Assembly: GCF_051014685.1 (NCBI RefSeq)
Contig: NC_135060.1
Coordinates: forward strand, 3,038,001 to 3,102,000
Reading direction: 5' to 3'
Origin: Ptiloglossa arizonensis
Lineage: Eukaryota > Arthropoda > Insecta > Hymenoptera > Colletidae
Length of the DNA stretch: 64,000 nt
Shown: in pieces, positions 57,712-64,000 of the stretch
Numbering within the stretch: position 1 is the first letter of the stretch
Layout of the letters: every line of letters begins with the position of its first letter
Notes under the pieces: model-generated
Seen by the model: the letters and a program-made list of their open reading frames with translations, nothing else
Told to the model about the DNA's origin: nothing
Databases searched by the model: none
Made by a program: the position numbers and the translations under genes

Positions 57712-60189
57712 GATATAAATTTTGTCCATCTTTGCTAGAAATTCTGAAATTCCGCTAGAAGGGATCCCTTCTTAAACACGCGATGCGTAAGGTAGCTGCG
57801 CATAATGTATATCATCAACGCCTGGCTGACGTAAATCGCAGCAACGCACACGTGCGTTGCCCCGTTGTTGATATAAAAAGTTATAAGCATTTATTCTGCA
57901 TAATTTTATAAATACATTATTTACTGGGAATTTTTGGGCCGTATCGTTCTAAATTTACTACCTTTTAAATATAGAAAATGGTATCACCCGGACAGGTAGA
58001 AGTGGTAGTGTTAGGATGACAGAACTGAAAAATTTGAAAGTAAAATATAAAGTACCACGGTATAAAAAGATAAAAAGGTAAACATATATATACACGCATA
58101 GCGAACGTATGATGATAGAGACTGTCTTCAATTTTATATGTACCATTCCTCTCTACCGTAGAAAAGAAACGAACAAGTGAACTATGGTTGAAAAAAAATA
58201 TCGTACAATACAGATGGAATAGGAAAAGAGAAGGAATTATTTGTTAATCAGTACCTAATTACGATACACTATTTTACAACTTATTTCGAATATTTTAGTT
58301 TTATCAGGCTGACTCTGCTACTTTGAAACAAACGGTTGATTTATTTTCATTATTATCTTATATAGAGATATAATAATTTTCATTATTATCTGAAAAAATA
58401 CGTAACGGAACGATTGAAAATATTTTAATAAAAATGCTTCCACCTACGAGACCTGCTTAAAATTGTTTTACATTTACAAATAAATACTCGAGCCGATACT
58501 AACAAAATGGTAATATTAAAAGATACATTATGCATTTTTGCTATATTACATTGTGCTGACATATCTAACGAGGTAAATGACGTGCACATTTGCCGAACCA
58601 TTTACCAAGTATTTACATAAATATCGAGGATAAAGTGAAATATCTAGTTTAGTCAGTGTTTTCAACTAATGAACGAAAAGTAATTGAATTAACCTACTTA
58701 GTCGTTTCTGTTTATCGGTGAGCTTGCGTGTTCTCGGTTGATCGAAATCGCACGTTATACTATAATGCAAAAATCCCAGAATTGAATCTCGACCGTTCGC
58801 TTGCTAATGAAATTATCGAGACTTCGATAACGAAATAAATAAGAACAGCACCGTGTGCATGCGCGTTGCGTTAGTATAACGTCAACGGAGTAACACACGT
58901 GTTTGCCAAGGGACGTTTCGAAACGTTGGTAACAATGCGGGACATTTTCGAAGCCTAGAATACTACGACTATGTCTTTCCAACTGTCGCTGTTTTTGCCG
59001 CTTCAACTATCACACGTGTTATCCCCATTACGCTCTGGACGTTATCTGCGAGCTGTTATCAACGATCACTCAACTTCTAACACATACTAATAAATAGTAT
59101 ACAATTTTATCTCACTTCTTACTATTTCTCATTCTTTTTTTTTTTAAACTACACCAAGATAGATTGTAACGAGTTCCTGGAACACGGAACTATTATTAAT
59201 CTAATAAGTAGGTACGCATAAGTTTTTATTTTTCACAAACATACGACGATGCTCGCTTCAAATTTTAACTGTACGCTTTGAATAAATATTTGATGTGAAT
59301 CATTGATTATGTCACTTTATGTAATCAGTTTATACAAAGAGCGTGGAACTCGGAAATGATTAAGTACGAGAGGTATTAATATTGGGCATTAAACTTAATT
59401 GAACTTTTGTACAAATTTAATATATAACTATTCGAGTATCTTAATTAAACATCTATCAATGTTTATTTCTTCGATAATTCATTTTTATAATTATTTATTT
59501 CTCGACGCACAGCGAACACCTGGAATTTATTTTGCAACAAAGAGGAATTTTGTTTTTAAATAGTAACGCGTTTTGTAACAAGGAAACCATATTTCTGTGT
59601 TTTTTTGCGCACAGTAGGAACGTGTTATGCAGTATTATTTCACAAACTGATTAACATTCTGGCTATTCGGGCAAAAATGACTCGAACAAGTATAAATTTG
59701 TCGAGGGGGAACATTTAAACACTTTCTCTTTACTAAAATGTACATAATGATCGTATAACTTCGCCAACTTGAATGTCATTGGGCATGTTTACCGATCAAG
59801 GATTAGGTATTGCACATCACGGAGAATTTCTCGTTAGTCTCAAATCTAAGAAGTTTCTAACCGTGTTGGTCGTAACGTTGGTCGTTCATATACGAATAAT
59901 AAACCTAATTATACTGTTGTTAAAAAAAAATTATTTTTCCTACATAGGAAAAGATTGTCGAAAACCAATACACTTAGAAGAGTCCTTTTTGGAGTCTTCT
60001 CGTTTTTGGAGTAAATGTAAACAAGTACATTCTACAATACTATCTAAATTAAATAGTCGTGAATGATAAATCTTCTTAAATTGCACGCAAGGAGGTGTTC
60101 GATGTAGCGGTCGCTGAGGATAAACGGTAAAAAGGAAAGTAATAAACGATTGTAAACGATCGAACGATCCTCTTCTGTATCGTATTGAA
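57712..60189 (+). other. Intronic stretch with one nested hairpin
   Basis: Apart from the foldback at 57808-57875 I see only AT-rich DNA. The 97-codon frame at 59773-60066 is not recognisable. Confidence 0.45.
57808..57875. repeat. Nested foldback
   Basis: The outer arms TATATCATCAACG (57808-57820) and CGTTGTTGATATA (57863-57875) pair at 12 of 13 positions. Between them GCAACGCAC and GTGCGTTGC (57841-57860) form a second, perfectly paired stem with a minimal loop. The foldback lies about 100 bp beyond MITE copy 8. Confidence 0.5.
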
Positions 60190-60770
60190 ATTGTAGATGT
60201 TGGGCGATCGTGTCGCGGGCGACGATCGTATCGTGCGCGGGAACCGGCCGGTCCGTTTTACGGGCAACGCGAAAGATTTGTGTTGCGCTCCTTTATATTT
60301 TAAGCAGACAAATTGAGAATCACGAGGAGGGGAAGCACCGCGACCGGGGTCGGGGCCGGGGCCGGGGCCGGGGCCGGGGCCGGGGCCGGGTGTGGACCGG
60401 TTTCTCGGCCACACTTGCCAATCTCCGTTGCATCACGTGTTCATCCTTCTTCCAAAGTTGGTTTCCCCCCGACAAAGCGAAAAACACGAACACGGGACAC
60501 GAGTGCACGAGGAAGACCGGTCATACGGGAGGCTTTTCACTCGGCCCCAACATACTTGGACAAGCAGGTGTGTCGCGTCAAGTCACGGAACGCAAAGACG
60601 TTTCTTGGCGACCGAGCATTCCCGCTATTCCTCCTCGCGATCCCACGAAAGTATTCCCGCTTCGATGCTCGCCTCTGTCATATTTCATTTCTGCGCAGGC
60701 CCGTGTTAATCCATTACGCACAATAGGGCCACAGTACTACGCGGACACCGGCAAAACGCTCCTTTGATTT
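60190..60770. promoter_or_regulatory. GC-rich island containing a GGGGCC hexanucleotide array
   Basis: CpG-dense DNA surrounds the G-rich array. Frames of 185 codons (60210) and 137 codons (60313) run through it and become (GR)n or (GA)n repeats at the array. Neither has a recognisable domain. I read the island as a possible promoter or untranslated exon rather than a gene. Confidence 0.3.
60346..60390 (+). repeat. (GGGGCC)6 microsatellite
   Basis: One GGGGTC (60346-60351) is followed by six perfect GGGGCC units (60352-60387) and a trailing GGG. The strand carries eight runs of three or more G, so intramolecular G-quadruplex formation is expected on general principles. Confidence 0.95.
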
Positions 60771-63700
60771 ATCTTACGGGAAACGTTTGTCGCGATTCGC
60801 GTCTTTATCGTTATTTAATGGGAGCATAAATTAATCCGGTACGGTCTCCGTTATCCGAACGTTCTATTACACGGAACATCTTCTCGTGCACCGTGCAATT
60901 TCCATTCTCATCGGAGATCAACCCTTTGGTCTCGAGAGGAGATCACTCGCTCGCCACTTAATTCACTGTACTATTTTCGATCAGGGGAACTTTGTGGTTT
61001 CGAATTCAAATTGGACATTTAAACGTTCGATACAATTTTTTAACCGAAATACCGACAAAAATTATTATTTTTATCAAACGCGTCCCAGTGCGTTCGATGC
61101 TGCGACAATTCCGTACAACTTTCTACCCATCCAGCGTAAATCATCGACGAACGAACAAAACAATGCGTTGGAAGATACAGAAAACGATGCAGATCGGTTT
61201 AAATAGAATAACGACACGTGGCATACTCGACAGATTTCGTAACAGTGCAAGTTCAACAATCGAGCATGAACTTGAATTTACGAGTACGAATAAAGCTATT
61301 CGAATACGTGCAACCGAGCTAGAGATCGTTATTGTCGCTTGCACAATTCGCTGCATTTCGACAACTGGAGTCCGGATTGTCTTCCAGTATATTTTTTTCT
61401 TTTCGACACTCCGAGACGCGCGCAATTCGGACGAATATAGGTCGAGATTTACAAGCTGTAAATGGCGCTTTCAGGGGACTCGAAAAAAGCGTTCTTAAAA
61501 ACAAGCGTGACACTCTAGCCCCACAAATGAATGAAAATCGTTGAAGACAATTTCTTTTCTAATTCTTATCCTCGTACAAGAACAAAAACACGAAAGTTTT
61601 CTCATTTCACCATTATACTTTAATTCGTACAGACGCGTTATTTTTACAACGATCGATGTACAGTCGCGCGTGTGTTCCACGAAGCTGAAAAATCTAGGAG
61701 AAAAAGTACCGCAATTATAAAGCCACGGATCACGTGTGAACTCACAAATTCCCAGCAAGAAAAACTCACTTTACCAACAATTATCGGTACTCCGCTGTAT
61801 CCGTACTCAGTGATTCCATATTTCTCTCCGCCTTCTGTACACCAGTCTGGCACAATTGTATTGCATGCATCGTGCGGATAGGTGCACATACCACAGACGA
61901 GTTAGCTGTGGCAACCTACTTACCGGCTCGGTAAGCTGCACCTACTGTCGCCTCGTTATTTTCCAACAGTAGTATCGCGCATCCTGTTCTATAGGCGAAT
62001 GTATGGTATCTTCGGTGACCATTATCCATGGTTCTTGCACCGAAAACCATCTATCCACCGGGAGAAAAAATAACGTTTAACCGATGGTCGAACCGATTTA
62101 ACGACCTTCAGAAACAACAATAAGAGGAATCGAAGGAAACGAGCTCGCTTTCTGAACGAAATTGGCTTTAATGATCGTTAATTCTCGGAAACATTAACGA
62201 GATCGATCCGAGGGACTCTGGTTACCGATCCGGATGTTCCTAGACGGATTAATTCGCAATTATACGGCAAAAGGATACGCGTCTTCTAGCATCTGTTTAC
62301 CAGACACGGCACTTTGTTCCACGGACAATACTTCGCGATTCGAAATGTTATTCCTTCTAGGCTATCTGGAGTCACCGATCTCGATCTTACGACAATCACG
62401 ATCTTCGCAGCACGCGGATCAAACCTGAACCAAAAATGCAATCGCAGAATCACTTATTGGACGATTAGTAGAATAAATTATCTTTAACTCTTTTTTTTTT
62501 TTCTTCTGGACCGAGGTTTTGATCATTTTTGCTCGATTTTAAGAAGCAACGTTCAAACCAGTGTTTGTAACATTTGTTCTACTGTTTGTTCCACGGTTAT
62601 TACCGTTTAATGATAAATGATACGTCTCGAGTGAATAATTAAGTTCGTGAATTATCTGATATAATTCGTAACGCAATAAATTGTTCTTGGTAGCGGAAAA
62701 ATTTTGTACGTAAATGAACAGTTAATCGTTTATCGTGAGTCGAACTTCGGTTGAATGCAATCCCACAGCGAAACGCATAGTTTAAAAATCAGGTTGTTGG
62801 TATCGTCACGAGTTATCCGCGGTCGCAACTGTAAATTCCTTGTAAATCTAGTGATAGGAAACAACAGGAAGCCTCATCATTTCATTTCCTATCCAATTCT
62901 TCAGTGCCATTAATTTGTCGGTAACAAGTACGCACGAGAGTACGAGTTATGCGCGTACTTTGCTGCAACAATCAAGGCATCGTGTACCGAAACGGATGTG
63001 CAAGATTTAATCCTCTAAATCAGTGATACGGGATTACTGGCTACATTCTTGAGACGTTCACATTTCTAACCTGAAACGTAAAATTGCTATTCTTGTTTCT
63101 CTGTATCGCTTGAAAGATGTCAGAAGAGTAAAAAGATGCAAAATTCTCGTTCACTTGAACACTTTTAACCTATTGTCATCTTAGTTTTCTTTTCTTCCAT
63201 ATTTACCCTAAAATACGAATCTTACAAAAAATATAGGCTATGTGAACACTTAGATAAATTACACTAAAGTATTTTCAACAACTAATCCCTTCTGGCGAAA
63301 TAAAATATTAAAATGATCAATAACGAATTATATCCCAATATTGTTTTAATGTCTCTTAACCGAATAGAATAGAAATCGATGTTCAAAATCTGTATCGAGA
63401 ATGATAATTACAAAATAGATGGAATGTGTGTACATATCAATCAACCAAGAATAATTATGTGTTTGTTAACTTTGACCAGATATATATATATATATAATAC
63501 GTGTTACCATTTCCTTACAATAAGACAAAAATAATGATAATGATACGACGACTCTCTGAGGAACAATGGTTGATGAATGGTAACAGAGCTAACTGCTCTG
63601 ATCGTCTCTCAGACGGTTGTCGATGATCAATGAGTTAAGGATCATATAATTTAAAGCTCTAGTTTATAACAATTTAGTGAACACACATCTGTCGTCACTG

Positions 63701-64000
63701 TGTGGATCTTGTTTAACGCAATATAGCAAAAACCGAATTCTATTTACTCAATTTTCACTGATCTCGATCACATCCTTAAATCTTATTCTAATATAAACTA
63801 CTGTTACTTTTCACAAATCTGTGAAAGATGTTAAAAACTGGACAAGTTGAAAATTATTTTATTACCATATCACGTAAGACTCTATAAACGTATGTTAAAC
63901 GATATACGATTATAAGTTAAGAAATTATCATAATTGACATAAATATGGGATAATTAACGCAAAGAAAGGAGCGTCAGGTATTTTCCTTTGTTAAACGTAA
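60771..64000 (+). other. Intronic stretch to the end of the window
   Basis: The 168-codon frame at 60992-61498 overlaps other frames on both strands and is unrecognisable. A TA microsatellite lies at about 63480-63497. The segment around 63590-63606 holds a small perfect hairpin (CAGAGC/GCTCTG). The CELF RRM2 exon was not found here. Confidence 0.4.

Noticed and set aside
60210..60767. 185-codon frame with a (GR)n run
   Set aside because: The dipeptide run only reflects the GGGGCC array, and the rest is unrecognisable.
60992..61498. 168-codon plus-strand frame
   Set aside because: It overlaps other frames on both strands, has no domain and uses a non-ATG-like context; probably chance.
1..64000. 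tRNA, rRNA, snRNA or CRISPR features
   Set aside because: A search by eye for tRNA B-box words, known insect miRNA seeds and spaced direct repeats found nothing convincing. A tRNAscan-SE or Infernal run would be needed to exclude them.

Overview
The window looks like intronic DNA from an insect genome, most plausibly a hymenopteran (bee, ant or wasp). The reasons are AT-rich DNA with many CpG-bearing words, separate GC/CpG-rich islands, Tc1/mariner-type MITEs with TA target sites, a hAT relic, and one unmistakable exon of the CELF/Bruno RNA-binding protein family. The order-level guess is inference; the sequence carries no species marker that I can name. Despite 64 kb of sequence there is almost no protein-coding DNA, and nearly all of the short open frames look like chance.

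Layout. Positions 1-2382 are intron. A 49-nt exon at 2383-2431 (+) encodes MRHPIQMKPADSENRN plus one base. This is the segment that joins RRM1 to RRM2 in CELF1/2, arrest and Bruno proteins. I found no upstream RRM1 exon and no downstream RRM2 exon, so the rest of the window is probably one intron of more than 61 kb. At 33.0-34.5 kb lies a GC-rich block with a purine-rich tract, then a probable first coding exon (34391-34511, +). That exon ends in the same splice phase as the 49-nt exon. The simplest reading is an internal alternative promoter that would make a CELF isoform without RRM1; an unrelated nested gene remains possible.

Other GC/CpG-rich islands lie at about 4.24-5.06 kb (with a CACGTG cluster), 50.5-51.1 kb, 53.8-55.35 kb and 60.2-60.77 kb. 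The last carries six perfect GGGGCC hexanucleotides. These are candidate promoters or enhancers.

Repeats and mobile DNA. There are eight copies of one mariner-type MITE of about 130 bp, intact or truncated. A 467-bp internally deleted hAT element at 26309-26775 has an imperfect 8-bp target duplication and a relic of the transposase C-terminus. A possible second hAT-type terminus lies near 45.03-45.07 kb. Tandem arrays include three units of about 228 bp (23051-23715), a 23-bp minisatellite (21821-21894), a 25-bp array (28813-28884) and two-copy duplications near 12.1, 30.3, 40.5 and 41.1 kb. A diverged duplication links 21.25-21.41 kb with 22.10-22.34 kb. Several long foldbacks are present; the one at 40175-40253 looks most like a small-RNA precursor.
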